A stretch of DNA of 64,000 nucleotides, from NCBI RefSeq assembly GCF_040954835.1, contig NC_090704.1:43776979-43840978 (forward strand), written 5' to 3'. Below, in pieces: positions 1 through 10,076 of this stretch; position 1 is the first letter of the stretch, and each line of letters opens with the position of its first letter. The notes below the pieces were generated by a model. It was not told where the DNA came from, did not search any database, and worked only from the letters and a program-made list of their open reading frames with translations. Origin of the DNA: Lepisosteus oculatus. Its lineage: Eukaryota > Chordata > Actinopteri > Semionotiformes > Lepisosteidae. Made by a program: the position numbers and the translations under genes.

Positions 1-239
1 GATTTGTGACTTGTGGCTGTTGGCCTCCATAGTCACAGCAAGAGTGCTCTTCATTCTCAGCCTTGAGTGGAAAAAACACTCTAGCACCAGTTGCTCTGAG
101 CAACGGAAGATCTCACCCGAGTACGGTCCAATTACCTCGATGGTATGAACCACATAGGATGGGTAGATAAGAAGCAGACCAGTGACTCCATCTCCTTGGT
201 AAAACTGCTGAAGTTTCTGATAAAGTTGTTCATAGTGAG
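1..239 (-). CDS. TEX47-like protein, internal or terminal exon (partial, cut by window edge)
   Basis: Read on the minus strand, 79 codons are open from 237 down to base 1. They include HYEQLYQKLQQFY followed by GVTGLLLIYPSYVVHTIE. The second stretch has the form of the strand-helix core of BLUF-fold proteins. It matches, from memory, the same part of the vertebrate testis protein TEX47 (YEQ...AVTGLLLIYP). The proposed acceptor is CCCCCAG at 240-246, behind a pyrimidine tract and a branch-site-like tactaat; the exon would then begin with two bases completing a split codon. Reading also stays open for a few codons upstream of 239, so the acceptor is not certain. Possible donors inside the exon (116, 135) were not used because the frame stays open and the next acceptor would be too close. 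TEX47 function is poorly known. The gene name is an inference from one conserved block. Confidence 0.5.
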
Positions 240-305
240 CTGGGGGAAGATCGGCAACAAGCAATATGATTAGTATACAACACATTCAGACATTTGTTTA
301 CTTAT

Positions 306-508
306 TTAAATGAAGAAATTAACTTCATGAGTGCAACACAAAACGGATTCCAAGTGAGAAAAAACGAACAAATCACTGAGCACATCTCTTTCCTGGCTCT
401 CGCCAAACACAGTAGGTCTGCACACGTTTTCGCACAGGTACTGTAGAAATGATTTTATCTGATGATGGGGCACAGTCTCACAGAACGTTACTTGTAGAAA
501 GTCGTGTA
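306..508 (-). CDS. Candidate coding exon in the TEX47-like locus (unproven)
   Basis: On the minus strand a 67-codon frame opens after an AG at 509-510 and ends at TAA 306-308. Its first part reads HDFLQVTFCETVPHHQ, then IKSFLQYLCENV and FGESQERD, which has protein-like composition. The part after about base 384 looks noncoding. A possible donor at 382-383 is poor, and the phase does not join cleanly to the exon at 239. It could be an alternative or terminal exon, a piece of another gene, or chance. I do not recognise the peptide. Confidence 0.25.
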
Positions 509-1104
509 CTGCTACAAGTTATTTGTGTAACAGATGTTTTTACTAATTAAAAAAGCTGAGAGGAAACAATTTATAATTATATAAGTCACTTATTCTCTCT
601 CACAAGCAACTTTCCCCAATGTGCTATTCATCTTAAAAAGTCATCCTTTACACAAGCAGCTTGTAACTGTAACTACACAGCATTATATTTTAAAAAGTAA
701 CTTTATCCAACACAAGTCAAATCATCCAATCAGTCAATAGTTTAGTTCCTTTCAGACTATAAACAACAACAGTGGCTATCATAATGATTTGAGAGTTTGT
801 AGTGTTTTTTTTAAAAAAAACAAATAGTTTGCCTACCTCCAAGGTCCCTTTTATCTGCTAGCTCGGGGGAAATGTAAGCAATAAATATCAACCGATGCAA
901 CAGGTACTTCTGGAAAAACAGTGAATGCTGTATTACCAACAGGAGCTAGTACATTAGGTACAATTCTGAATAGAGCAATGAAACAAAGCACCTTCAATCA
1001 CTCTTTCCTTTCTTCCTTTAGGGACCAGCACAGAACCATAAATACTCCCATCGTATAAATCAATATATTCATTTATTTTTATTAACCACTGATCCTGCAA
1101 GATT

Positions 1105-1372
1105 AGCAGTGACCTGGAGCCTAAACCAACAGGCACTGTGCCCAAGGCAGGACTACACCTTGGATGGGACACCAGTCCATCACAGGGGTGGGAGAGGAGG
1201 TCCATATCAACTAGCCTGTACAGCATATCATTGGGAGGGAAAAGAAAACTGGAGCACCCAGAGAAAACCCACCTGGACAAGTGGAGGACACTCAAACTCC
1301 GCATAGAAAGCACCCCAGTCCAGAATGAAACCTGGGGCCCAAGAGCTCCAAGGCAACAGTGGGAGTCAATGG
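1105..1372 (+). repeat. Interspersed repeat, copy 1 of a fish-type family
   Basis: The stretch carries the marks of a family seen twice more in this window: 'ggatgggacaccagtccatc', then 'actggagcacccagagaaaa', then 'aaactccgcatagaaagcac', then a 'cctggggcccaagagctcca' end. The other copies are at about 3925-4187 and 6594-6780. Open frames over it on both strands are by-products of the repeat. I cannot assign the family name with certainty; it resembles 3' tails of fish LINE/SINE elements. Confidence 0.6.
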
Positions 1373-3250
1373 TGCCCACAAGCATGGCTATATTTTCCTT
1401 CTTCATTCACAAGTAGTTGTATCCAAAGCAATGTTTTTAAATTCTATCTTTCATTATGCCCTTTTCAGAACTGCTTGAATTTTTATTCAATATTTTTTAT
1501 GAGCAAAGAAATGTTTGCTTTAGGAATGGAAGAGTCCAGCTGTGTATTAGCATAAAGCATCAACTATGATAAACGGTGTTAACATAAAACTTAAATGTGT
1601 AGCTGTTTCATTATGCTATATAATATAATAGAAATAACCTCTCTAATGCAATAATACAGTATACGATTCATTGTGTGAGTTAATTCTTTAACTAATTCTT
1701 ATTATTTAAAACTCCCAAATTCTTCCAAACATTTAAGTTAGTCTTATCTACAATCTCTGCAAAATGTGAATCTTAATACTGCTAAAACACTGTGCAGCTC
1801 CTTTAAATACTGCCTTTGGAATGAGATTCTTTCTGATTCAAATGGCTTTGTTAACCTTTAGATTGCAGTGTTGCAGAAAAAAAATATTTCGTTTCTCTCC
1901 ATCACCCATGAGAATCCGTCCGTTTGCTCACTACACTGCATGGGGAATCAATATTGTGCATATCAATGAGTTCGCTTATGCTAGATATACTGACCACCTC
2001 TTCCTTGGGATTCAAAAGCGTCCTCTTGTCCAGAAGATGGTGAAACAAGCTGGTTCCAATTTTTTCAACAGGAGAACTTTTTGTTTTTCTAACCTCCATT
2101 CCCAGTTCTGAGACTAACTAGGCAACGGCTAGTTTGTGTGTAGCTGGGACTTGCCTTCTATTGCTGTTTACTTCCATTCACAGTATATCCTAGAGACGTA
2201 AAGGCTCCCTGGTGTCACAAAACACACTCAGACAAGCTATCATTACAGATCTGTTTTAAAATTAGCTTCCTGTATGACAGCCAGAGGCAAGTACTGACCA
2301 CAAGCTTTTAAATTTACAGTAGTTCCATTGTGTTTAAAGAGCTAGAGGACAGAGTTCCAGAGGGTTGGATTGAATTTAATTTCTTTCTTTTTAAATGCTG
2401 TCATCTTGTTTATTCCACAGATAGCTTGTCTGGGAAGCTGTGTTGCTATGACTACAGACCACATTTCTCCTTCATTGAAAATCTGGAAAAGTCTCACTTG
2501 GATGTGAGACCAAAGCCTTAGACAAGCAGCTAACATTATTTATTGGATTGGATATATTTATTGAATGGGTACATTATAGCTCATGGCCCAGGTACTTTGT
2601 GATGCATTTAAAGTTATACTGGCATATACATTTCTGTACTTAAGACCTATTCAATAAGATTTGATATATTGGTTATCCTAATTTTAATCACTTCAGGAAT
2701 TCAGCTTTCAAGAGACAAAATAAATATATTAGGCCTTATTTTTTCTGGTCACTCTTTCTGACTAACTACATACAGTAGCTTAAAAGAGCTGTAAATTCAA
2801 TACCAAATGGAAAGACGTATTACAATCTCTCAGATGAAGTCCATATTTTGCTGAAAGAAAATCAAATTTTAGATTTAATCACATGGAGTGGTTGTTTAGT
2901 AATTATTACAACAGTGTTGTGCAGTATACTCTAGAAAATCCTTTATTCTTTTTGCCTTTTCAAAAGGATTCTGTTTCAGTCACTTTTGTATGGTTCTTTT
3001 TCTACGTTTTGCACAGATAGAAGGAAATTTATAGTCATTCTTTAAAAACAAGGCCTTAGTAAAGCAGGGTAGGCCTTAATGTCATTGTAAATTACTAAAC
3101 CTGTTTTTCATAAATCATGATATTAATTATTTTATTACTACTGTAAGTAAAATACACAGTACTGCAGTGTTTGTGTGAAGTGGAGATCAATGAAGGGAAT
3201 GTGTGCAGTACCTGACAGGTCTCTGAATAAACAAAGGTGTTAATACAAAC

Positions 3251-3367
3251 CTTTTTCACTGCCCTTTGTGAGTCTTCCAGTAGCATGTACAGTGACACCC
3301 TCTCTTCAAAGGCAAAATCCTCAGCTTCAAATGCCGTTGTCTGAAACTTGTTTGATCTGGACGCCAT
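3251..3367 (-). CDS. TEX47-like protein, first coding exon
   Basis: Thirty-nine codons from ATG 3365-3367 to a good donor (AAAAAG|GTTTGT, exon end 3251). The peptide begins MASRSNKFQTTAFEAEDFAF and ends SQRAVKK. An in-frame ATG nine bases upstream (3374-3376) could also start it, adding MSI; the inner ATG has the better context (atcATGG). The exon is in phase 0. It lies on the same strand as the BLUF-like exon at 1-239 and just downstream of a perfect RFX X-box, which suggests a gene expressed in ciliated cells or sperm. The link between this exon and the exon at the left edge is inferred from strand, order and spacing only; the exons between them were not found. Confidence 0.5.
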
Positions 3368-3390
3368 GATTGACATAGTTGTTTGGACTT

Positions 3391-3403
3391 GTTACCTAGC
3401 AAC
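3391..3403 (-). promoter_or_regulatory. RFX X-box (gttacctagcaac), promoter of the TEX47-like gene
   Basis: The 13-mer is two perfect half sites, GTTACC and AGCAAC, separated by one base, fitting the X-box consensus bound by RFX factors. It lies 15 bases upstream of the first possible ATG (3374-3376). X-boxes mark promoters of cilium and axoneme genes (established). It is nearly palindromic, so its strand is taken from the adjacent gene. One 13-bp match can occur by chance, but its place at a start codon is persuasive. Confidence 0.5.
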
Positions 3404-3736
3404 AGAAAGGAGTTGGGGGAGGGGATGCAGGGTGTGACTTCAGGACTGGGGGCAGGGCTATTTCTGTAAATTCAGCCTGCCATTGCACAGCTCCGAAACA
3501 GGTTAATTTGCATTTACACTGCAGGAGAATATTTGTCCTTTTTAAAACCTCTAGTTTTATATCACGGTTACAGTACTGTATAATATTATTTCCAAACAAT
3601 TTAAATGAATTTAAAGTGTATTATGTTACAGAATGTACCCCAATATTGACTGAGCAAGCTTTGCCAGTGGGCACCATTTTGACAATAAGACAAGCTGCCA
3701 TCATTTTCCCATTCTCTCAGACCCTTGCAAAATAAT

Positions 3737-3850
3737 TATAATAATCATAATAATTCTTACACTTATATAGCGCTTTTCTGGACACTCCACTCAAAGTGCT
3801 TTACAGGTAATGGGGACTCCCCTCCACCACCACCAAAATAATTAATGGAC
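3737..3850 (-). repeat. SINE tail fragment (same tail as the element at 4713-5300)
   Basis: The stretch runs through 'aataattcttacacttatat', 'agcgcttttctggacactcc' and 'actcaaagtgctttacaggt', then 'cctccaccaccacc'. This is nearly the same as the tail of the larger element at 4713-5300, so it is a 5'-truncated second copy in the same orientation. The rest of the element is missing. Confidence 0.65.
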
Positions 3851-3924
3851 AATGGACCTGCTTCTCACTTCTCAGGTGCCCTCTGTAAGATAGAATGTAT
3901 TATATGTGTTCTCTAACCACTTCA

Positions 3925-4187
3925 TCCAATTCTGGTTCACAGGGGAGCTGGAGCCTATCCTGGCAAGCAACAGGTGCAAGGTGGTGCACACCCTGGGTGA
4001 GATCCCAGTCCATACACAGATTTTTCCCAAATGCCAATTAACGTTCCATTATGTCTTTGGACTGGAGGAAGAAACTGGAACATGGGGAGAACATACCAAC
4101 TCCACATAGAGAGCACCCCAGGCATTGAACCCAGGGCCCCAGTGCTGCAAGGCAGCAATATTAATCACTGGGCTAGCCACGCCACTC
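3925..4187 (+). repeat. Interspersed repeat, copy 2
   Basis: Shares with the copies at 1105-1372 and 6594-6780 the order 'gagatcccagtccatacaca', 'ctggaggaagaaactggaac', 'gggagaacataccaactcca' and 'gaacccagggccccagtgct'. It starts with 'ggagctggagcctatcctgg', which the third copy lacks. Family name not assigned. Confidence 0.65.
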
Positions 4188-4711
4188 TCATTATAAAGTT
4201 TTCTATTATAATATTTTATACTCATTGTTTAATTCTGTAAATACTACCAATATTCTGCTCACTATAAAATAAGAATGGTCCCAATACAAGTATTCAAAAT
4301 CCTCACTGACATTGACGAAGCCACCTGGGTGAACTGCTTCAGAATTAACAGGGAAATATGGATCAGAGCACACAGGAGGAAAGTGCTGGGAAGTGCATTT
4401 AAAACTCACAGAGGAGACGATTCTCTGCGAGCTAACCAGAACACTCTACCCAGCCGTGTTGTTGAAGTCCTGGCTCCTTTTAAGACATGGCTAGATGTGA
4501 ACAATTAGCCATTAACAATCGCACAGGCTATATGGGCCCCCTATTGTTTACAACCTCTCATAGTTTACATTCTTATTAACTAAATGAATCAGACTTGTAC
4601 TGTACCACCAGCCCAAACAGGGACTTCTTCCAGGACATTGCACATTTAGATTGAGTAGCAAAGCACATGAAGAAATCATACAGGTGACGTGACCTTATTT
4701 CCTTTCTCTGT

Positions 4712-4712
<1 letters not shown>

Positions 4713-4770
<58 letters not shown>
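4713..4770. repeat. (ATA)n microsatellite at the SINE tail
   Basis: About 19 uninterrupted repeats of a three-base unit (ATA/AAT/TAA). They sit exactly where the 3' end of the minus-strand SINE is expected, so they probably grew from its short terminal repeat. Length is likely to vary between individuals. Confidence 0.9.
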
Positions 4771-4772
<2 letters not shown>

Positions 4773-5300
4773 TTGTTTAAACTTATATAGCACATTTCTG
4801 GACACTCTGCTCAAAGCGCTTTACAGGTAATGGGGATCCCCTCCACCACCACCAGTGTGCAGCCCCCACCTGAACGATGTGACAGCAGCCATAGTGCACC
4901 GGTACTCTCCCCACACACCAGCTCTCAATGGGGAGGAGAACAGAGTGATGAAGCCAGTTCAGAGATGGGGATCATTAGGAGACCATGATTGGTAAAGGCC
5001 AATCTTTTCAAGAAACATCCTGGGATTTTTAATGACCACAGAGATTCAGGACCTTGGTTGTATGTCTCATCCGAAGGATGGTTCCTTTTTACAGTATAGT
5101 GTTCCTGTCACTATACTGGGGCATTAGGACCCACGCAGACTGCAGAGCAAGCGCCCCCTGCTGGCCCCACTAACACCTCTTCCAGCAGCAACCTTAGGTT
5201 TTTCCCAGCAGGTCTCTTATCCAGGTACTGGCCAGGCTCACACCTGCTGAGCTTCAGTGGAGCTGCCAGTGGTGAGTTGCAGGGTGATGTGGCTGCTGGA
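4713..5300 (-). repeat. 5S rRNA-derived SINE with (ATA)n tail
   Basis: Read on the minus strand from about 5300, the head resembles the body of 5S rRNA: 'cacatcaccctg', 'gaagctcagcaggt', 'gcctggccagtacctggat' and 'agagacctgctggg' follow one another as in 5S (ACCACCCUG, GAAGCUAAGCAGGGU, GCCUGGUUAGUACUUGGAUG, GGGAGACC). A long unrelated middle follows, then a tail 'cctgtaaagcgctttgagca' and 'gctatataagtttaaac'. The tail ends in about 19 ATA units (4713-4770). A 5S-derived head with a LINE-like tail is the layout of SINE3-type elements. Pol III would transcribe it from the internal 5S-type promoter. About 590 bp, diverged, probably near full length. Confidence 0.7.
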
Positions 5301-6593
5301 TAATTCGGTGGATCTACACATTTGACCCCACCTGTTTACCATGCTTGTTTGCAAATTAAAAATCCCTGTCTTCTGTGGATGTACTGCCCATGGCTTCCCA
5401 CAAACAGGGCTTTGTTTGTTGGGGGGACTGAAAGAGAACATTGAAACCTTCAATTCACACCACTGGGAAAAAAATGAAAATGGAATCTGATTTGTACACA
5501 ATGAATACATCTGTATCTGCAATTTCCCTTATGCACACTTAGATGCTTCTCTTTCTGCCATATTGGCTCCTATAGTTAGAAGACTAGTCACATGTGTAAT
5601 TCCTAGAGTGTTAGAACAGGTTGTTCAGTTTCTGTAGTAGAATGTCAATAAACCCAGTGCACCCAGATTTCAATGATTTTGCCACCAGTTACTCTGTTGA
5701 TGGAATGCAAAAGCATGACTTGTTTATGACCTCTAGGCATTTAACATAATCTTCCTGTTCAAGAACAATATGTGGTCTCACACACCATTTACTGTAGCTT
5801 ATAAAATCAGTGAGGCATTTCAGTCACATGGACATTGTAAAATGCCCTTGTAGGAGGACCTCCTTAGCAAAACAAAACAGAAAATAACAAGAACATTTAC
5901 TGGGTGCACATTTACATCCTACCTGTTTGAATTTACAATATTTCTGCACAGAAATAAAGCTGCAAAATAGGGAGGTACATATGAAATGAGAGTCCTCTGA
6001 ATGTCAAATTAGAGGCTTCAAGGTGCAGATTTCTACTGCACACGTGGAGCAGCCCAAGGATAACAATGTACTGTAATTGTCCGCGCTTGAAAAAGCAAAA
6101 ACATTAAACTGCTGAGTTAATGACTTGTGTTGGTCTCAGGAAGACTGAACTTTTGTGGTATACTTTGTTTCCTAAACCATGTATTATGTTGTTTTAGTGT
6201 AGGTTAAGGGAGAGAGGGTGTGAAGCTCAGTTTGGGGATAGCGTTATAACGGGGATTAAAGGGGAACTGCAGTCGCAATTTCTCCAAGAGGTTATTAAAT
6301 CTCGGTAACAATTAATTAATTACTTACTTAATTGATTAATTGACGGTATTGCACAATTTGACAAATTCAGAATTAAGCACACTGGAAATACCTCACCGGA
6401 AATTTTGTTGTCTCATTCTGAATCACAGACTACAACGGCAATACAGCGCTGCACATATGTGGAACTTTTGTCTATTTTGTGATGTAAATTGGAGGTTTAA
6501 CAAGTTACTGTGCACGTTTTACTTTCATTCTGTTTGAAATCCACTCACCAGTGGTGATTCTTTCTGACCCCAAAATATGAAAATAGCTTTTCA

Positions 6594-6780
6594 GTGCCCA
6601 TTAAGGATGGGCCAGTTTACCTCCCAGTATGTCTGTGGCCTGTGGGAGGAAACTGGAGCACCTGGTGGAAACTCATGCTGACACAGGGAGAACATGCAAA
6701 CTCCACACAGACAGCAGTCTGGGAATTGAACCCAGGGCCCCAGCACTGTGAGACAGCAATGCTAACCAATGTGCCAATCT
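6594..6780 (+). repeat. Interspersed repeat, copy 3 (truncated)
   Basis: Contains 'tgggaggaaactggagcacc', 'gggagaacatgcaaactcca' and 'gaacccagggccccagcact', then 'gagacagcaatgctaacc', in the same order as the copies at 1105-1372 and 3925-4187. It lacks the 5' part present in copy 2. The best preserved 3' end of the three. Confidence 0.65.
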
Positions 6781-7805
6781 TGTTTAAAAAAACTGCTCGT
6801 GATTTTCTTTTGAGAAATAAAACAAGATGAGGTACAGTGTACTTCATTACTGCCATTGTCACTATTTAAATGACATTGTTAACAGAAACAAGTATATCAT
6901 GAATCATAAGCATCAAGGAAGAAGACTTGTTTTTACACAAAGGATCTGCTTTCTGATTAGGACAGAAAATGCCTGTCACTATCACTTCACTGAATTCCCC
7001 TTCAATATCAACCGGAGAAGACAGTTTGCACGTTCAAGGGTCATAGGAAGCATTCAAGACTAGAAAGACTGGGTAAAGAAAAATTAAGACAAAATGAAAA
7101 AATACGATTTTTTATTTCACAGCCGTTTTCTATCAAAATAGATACCACCAGATGTGTACGCCTCGAACAATAAACATTTAAACACCCAAGGATTTATTTA
7201 AAAAAATCTTTTGAATAATTTACCAAAAAAAAAGCCCTAATTTATAGTAATATTACATCGCTATTGTTTAATTAAATAAAAGCGGAATTGTAATTAAGTA
7301 CATTGCCATCATAACTTGGTCAACTTCACAGAACGAGCGATGATTACGACAGACACTGAAACGGATATTTCTCAATAAGACAGACAATGAAATACTGAAG
7401 GAAGTGCAATGAGTGGTTTCATCCTGTCCGATTCTTAAGTGGAATATTACCCAAGACGGAGTTTTTTTTTTAAATCTCAATATGTCCACTTTGTATCTAA
7501 TCCCATAACCAGATAAATCAACTGAAAAGAAAATCACGTTTATGACCACACGTTTATACACACTTTACTGGAGCAAAAGGTTGTTTGAAGGTACAGCATG
7601 AACGAATTTACTTCTTAGTGCCTTTGGCCGTCATTAGATGCACCTTTTTGCATGTGCTAACGGGGAAAGAACGAGCAAACACTTGTATAGTGACTTTCAC
7701 AGCAATCAGGCTTTACAGCTTTACGGCTTTCAAGGGAAATCGGCGCATCAGAATAGGATGTGATGTTAGTGGAGGACGCAGCGGTGGGGGAATTGAAAAC
7801 GTGAG

Positions 7806-8468
7806 CTATCTCCACATTGTACATTGAATAACCGCTATCACCACAGCCGCCACGATTGCCGCAACGAGACACGTAAGCACCCATCGCGCTGTGGCGCACG
7901 TTAGTCTACTTCGCCTTCTTGGGACGGGAATCACGGTGGTCACTGCCGTCACGCTGACCGCGTCCTCGTCCGCCATGGGCCGGCCCTGGCTGGTGATTGT
8001 GAAAATCTGGAGGGTGGGGGCAGGGCCGGGCGGTCGGGAGCTGACCCTTCTCGACGAAGCCCTCCGGAAGAACCACACGGCTCGGCTGGCTCCGCTGTCA
8101 CCGGCCCGCGGGGGGGCGCGGCCGGCGGCGTGGCGGGCCGGTGATGGCGGCGGAAGGGGGTGATGGAAAGGGGGTACCGGAGGAGGAGGAGAGAGGGTAA
8201 CTTCCAAAATCTGCGCGTCCTTCCTGGCGCTCTTGACCTTCACAACGTCCTCCCCCTGTTCGGTGAGGAACGTCAGGTGCCTGCACATGGGGCAGATGAT
8301 GTGCCTGGTGATGTGCCCACTTCTGTTGGCGCCGACCAGAGTCTTGACCAGACAGTCGTGGCAAAAGCCGTGTCCGCAGCTCAGAGTCCTTTTGTTGTCC
8401 TTAAGGGTCTCGTAGCACACGGGACACTCGTCACTGCCGGCCCCCGTGCTGTTATCCCCTGTAGACAT
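7806..8468 (-). CDS. rnf222: RNF222, RING finger protein with C-terminal membrane anchor
   Basis: Single-exon frame of 220 codons from ATG 8466-8468, the same length as I recall for human RNF222. An upstream in-frame GTG (8487-8489) has no support as a start. A C3HC4 RING finger lies near the N terminus: C15-P-V-C18, C31-G-H33, C36-x2-C39, C59-P-M-C62. A proline-rich low-complexity middle follows, and near the end a hydrophobic segment (about residues 194-214, VLTCLVAAIVAAVV) suggests a tail anchor with the RING on the cytosolic side. Family role: presumed E3 ubiquitin ligase, substrates unknown. Its place next to NDEL1, divergently oriented, is as in mammals and supports the name. The GC-rich middle (about 8030-8170) differs in composition from its surroundings. 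Confidence 0.9.
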   Translation of the reverse strand: MSTGDNSTGAGSDECPVCYETLKDNKRTLSCGHGFCHDCLVKTLVGANRSGHITRHIICPMCRHLTFLTEQGEDVVKVKSARKDAQILEVTLSPPPPVPPFHHPLPPPSPARHAAGRAPPRAGDSGASRAVWFFRRASSRRVSSRPPGPAPTLQIFTITSQGRPMADEDAVSVTAVTTVIPVPRRRSRLTCATARWVLTCLVAAIVAAVVIAVIQCTMWR

Positions 8469-9930
8469 GCCTGCCGTTTCCCACTTCACTCCCCCAGGAG
8501 GTGACTGCAGTCAGAGCGCATTACAGATCACCCCGCATCCCAAGCGATTCTCCTCCAACATCGAAAGAATGCCCCGACTTCCAGCTCCACTACAGTATGT
8601 CCTTCTCAGAGCCCTGTTCAGCCCTGCGCTCGCCTCATCCTGAGCCCTGATTGTCTTTTAACTGATTGTCACCAGTGTGGTGAAGCGATACGCTCCCGAT
8701 CCAATATTGTGTCAACAAGCCGGTTATCTTAATTCACACACGACATCGAGCGCCTTCGTGACCGCCAAGGTGCGCCCACAGATTCCTTTACATTGGACGA
8801 TCAAAAGGCTGAAAAACCGGATTGTCTTTGGACTTTTTGTTTTACTTGAATTCAATAAATTACTTATAAAACAGCCCTTATGAAAAATACTTATATGTTT
8901 ATACATAAACGAAGTCTGATTTCTGCAGAGCATTTTGATGTTCTGATGTAGGTCATCTATAGGTTAAGGGACAACACTATATATTTGTTTATACAGCACA
9001 TTCCCCGGAATTATCACGAGTTAGGTGGAATAGATACCTGACCACGTTTTTTGTTTTCCCCTGTAGAGGTAACACAGGTAACACAGCTGAGTGAAAGGAG
9101 TTCTGAAACTCGGAAATAAGCGTATACGGTTGATAGCACTTACGCAACATTTTCAAAATACTGAAAGCAAACGTAAAATCATAAATATAAAATCGCGATC
9201 AATGAATCTGTTATTAAGAACTTTGTCCCTTTGTTAAGAGACAAAACACTAAAAGACCCGGCTCTCACAGCACTAGATTTGTCACTATTTTAAAACGGTA
9301 TTTATTGTTAATAGGGTAATTAGCCACTTTGGGACTAATTGAGAGGCACTGTGGCTGTGATTAATTGGCTCTTGTTGGACGGTGTTACTTTTTCTGTAAA
9401 CTTTTGTTTTGATAACCACTTCTAAAGTGATAGAAACTTTTACTTGTTTTCTTGTGTAATTTAATATGTAGTACATGCAATACGTTGTTTGGGAAAAAAA
9501 GAACACCAGATAGTGTATTTCCCCTTTTTTTCTTTTTTTTTTACACGAGTCGGGCATTTGGCGGCTGCAGATCTTCCACCAGTCGGCGCACGACGATAAA
9601 AAAGAAACGAAACATTGGAAAAATACGGCTGTTTAATTTGGGTGCCGATTTTTAGGTAGACATAGGTGCGTGACATTGCTAAATTAATTTCTAAATGAAC
9701 GGGCTCTCCATTCGTTTAATTGTATAAAGCATTTAAGTTCTACGATTTTTATTAAGTTGCTAAAAATGACATTCATACGTGTAAAAAAAAGAATTCTCAC
9801 GACTCAAGAAAAAATGTGTGGCTGTAGTCATAGCATTAAAAAAAAGTATCAAATGATATTTCCAAGAAATCTGAGTAATCCTTGAATTCCAATCGGTGTG
9901 CAGTTGCGTCACCCGGAGGGAAGGCCGTGC
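8469..9930. other. Intergenic region between divergent RNF222 and NDEL1
   Basis: About 1.4 kb. The part next to 8469-8660 should hold the RNF222 5' UTR and promoter, without a clear TATA box. The middle is AT-rich, with T runs (about 9515-9542). No coding block was recognised. The two genes are too far apart for a shared core promoter. Confidence 0.5.
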
Positions 9931-9963
9931 GCGTCTGTGACGTCACGTCGTGCCGGAAGTTGC
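9903..9963 (+). promoter_or_regulatory. NDEL1 promoter: full CRE plus ETS site in a CpG-rich patch
   Basis: A perfect palindromic CRE, TGACGTCA, lies at 9938-9945. A perfect ETS core, CCGGAAGT, follows at 9953-9960. Two related half sites flank them (TTGCGTCAC at 9904-9912, TTGCGTGAC at 9960-9968). CpG density is high from about 9900 to 10200 against AT-rich surroundings, and no TATA box is seen. This is the pattern of a broadly active promoter. The transcription start is not known; it is placed near 9960-9990 by inference. Confidence 0.6.
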
Positions 9964-9969
9964 GTGACC

Positions 9970-10076
9970 CCGGTGGAGAGGGGCTGGAGAGCCGAGATTC
10001 AGTTACTAAACAGAGAGGAGACAGGGGATGTGCTGAGACCCAGACGCCCAGAGGGATACGGGCCGGCGATGTTCAG
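9970..10076 (+). other. ndel1: NDEL1 noncoding first exon (5' UTR)
   Basis: The CpG-rich stretch ends at a strong donor, GTTCAG|GTAAGG, with the exon end at 10076. The next NDEL1 exon begins at 16240 with 11 noncoding bases before the ATG, so a separate 5' UTR exon is required, and this is the best candidate. The 5' boundary is only approximate. The following intron is about 6.2 kb. Confidence 0.6.

Larger units (their letters stand above)
240..3250 (-). other. Introns of the TEX47-like gene, AT-rich
   Basis: This stretch separates the first coding exon (3251-3367) from the exon at the left edge. It holds the candidate exon at 306-508 and one interspersed repeat at about 1105-1372. Otherwise it is AT-rich sequence without a recognisable coding block. 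If the gene model is right, at least one exon encoding the first strand of the BLUF-like domain should lie here, but I could not find it. Confidence 0.4.
3404..7805. other. Intergenic region between the TEX47-like gene and RNF222, rich in repeats
   Basis: No gene is supported here. The region holds a SINE tail fragment (3737-3850), two copies of one interspersed family (about 3925-4187 and 6594-6780), and a long 5S-derived SINE with an (ATA)n tract (4713-5300). The 3' UTR of RNF222 must lie at its right end, since RNF222 stops at 7806 and is read leftward. TTTATT words (AATAAA on the minus strand) occur there, for example near 7111 and 7194, but none is decisive. Confidence 0.6.

Noticed and set aside
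136-239. Exon end at 136 (GAG|GTAATT) in the left-edge TEX47-like exon
   Set aside because: The donor is plausible, but the frame continues open to the window edge and the only near acceptor would leave an intron of about 45 bases, too short for a vertebrate.
954-1406. 150-codon minus-strand frame
   Set aside because: Coincides with an interspersed repeat; similar frames occur over the other copies of the same repeat.
1902-2099. Minus-strand frame reading VEKIGTSLFHHLLDKRTLLNPKEE as a further TEX47-like exon
   Set aside because: No acceptor gives the phase needed after the first exon, and the donor (GAG|GTGGTC) is weak. The similarity to the expected domain is too slight.
8469-8489. N-terminal extension of RNF222 by seven codons
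   Set aside because: The extension would begin with GTG at 8487-8489, not ATG. The first ATG (8466-8468) gives 220 codons, the length recalled for human RNF222.
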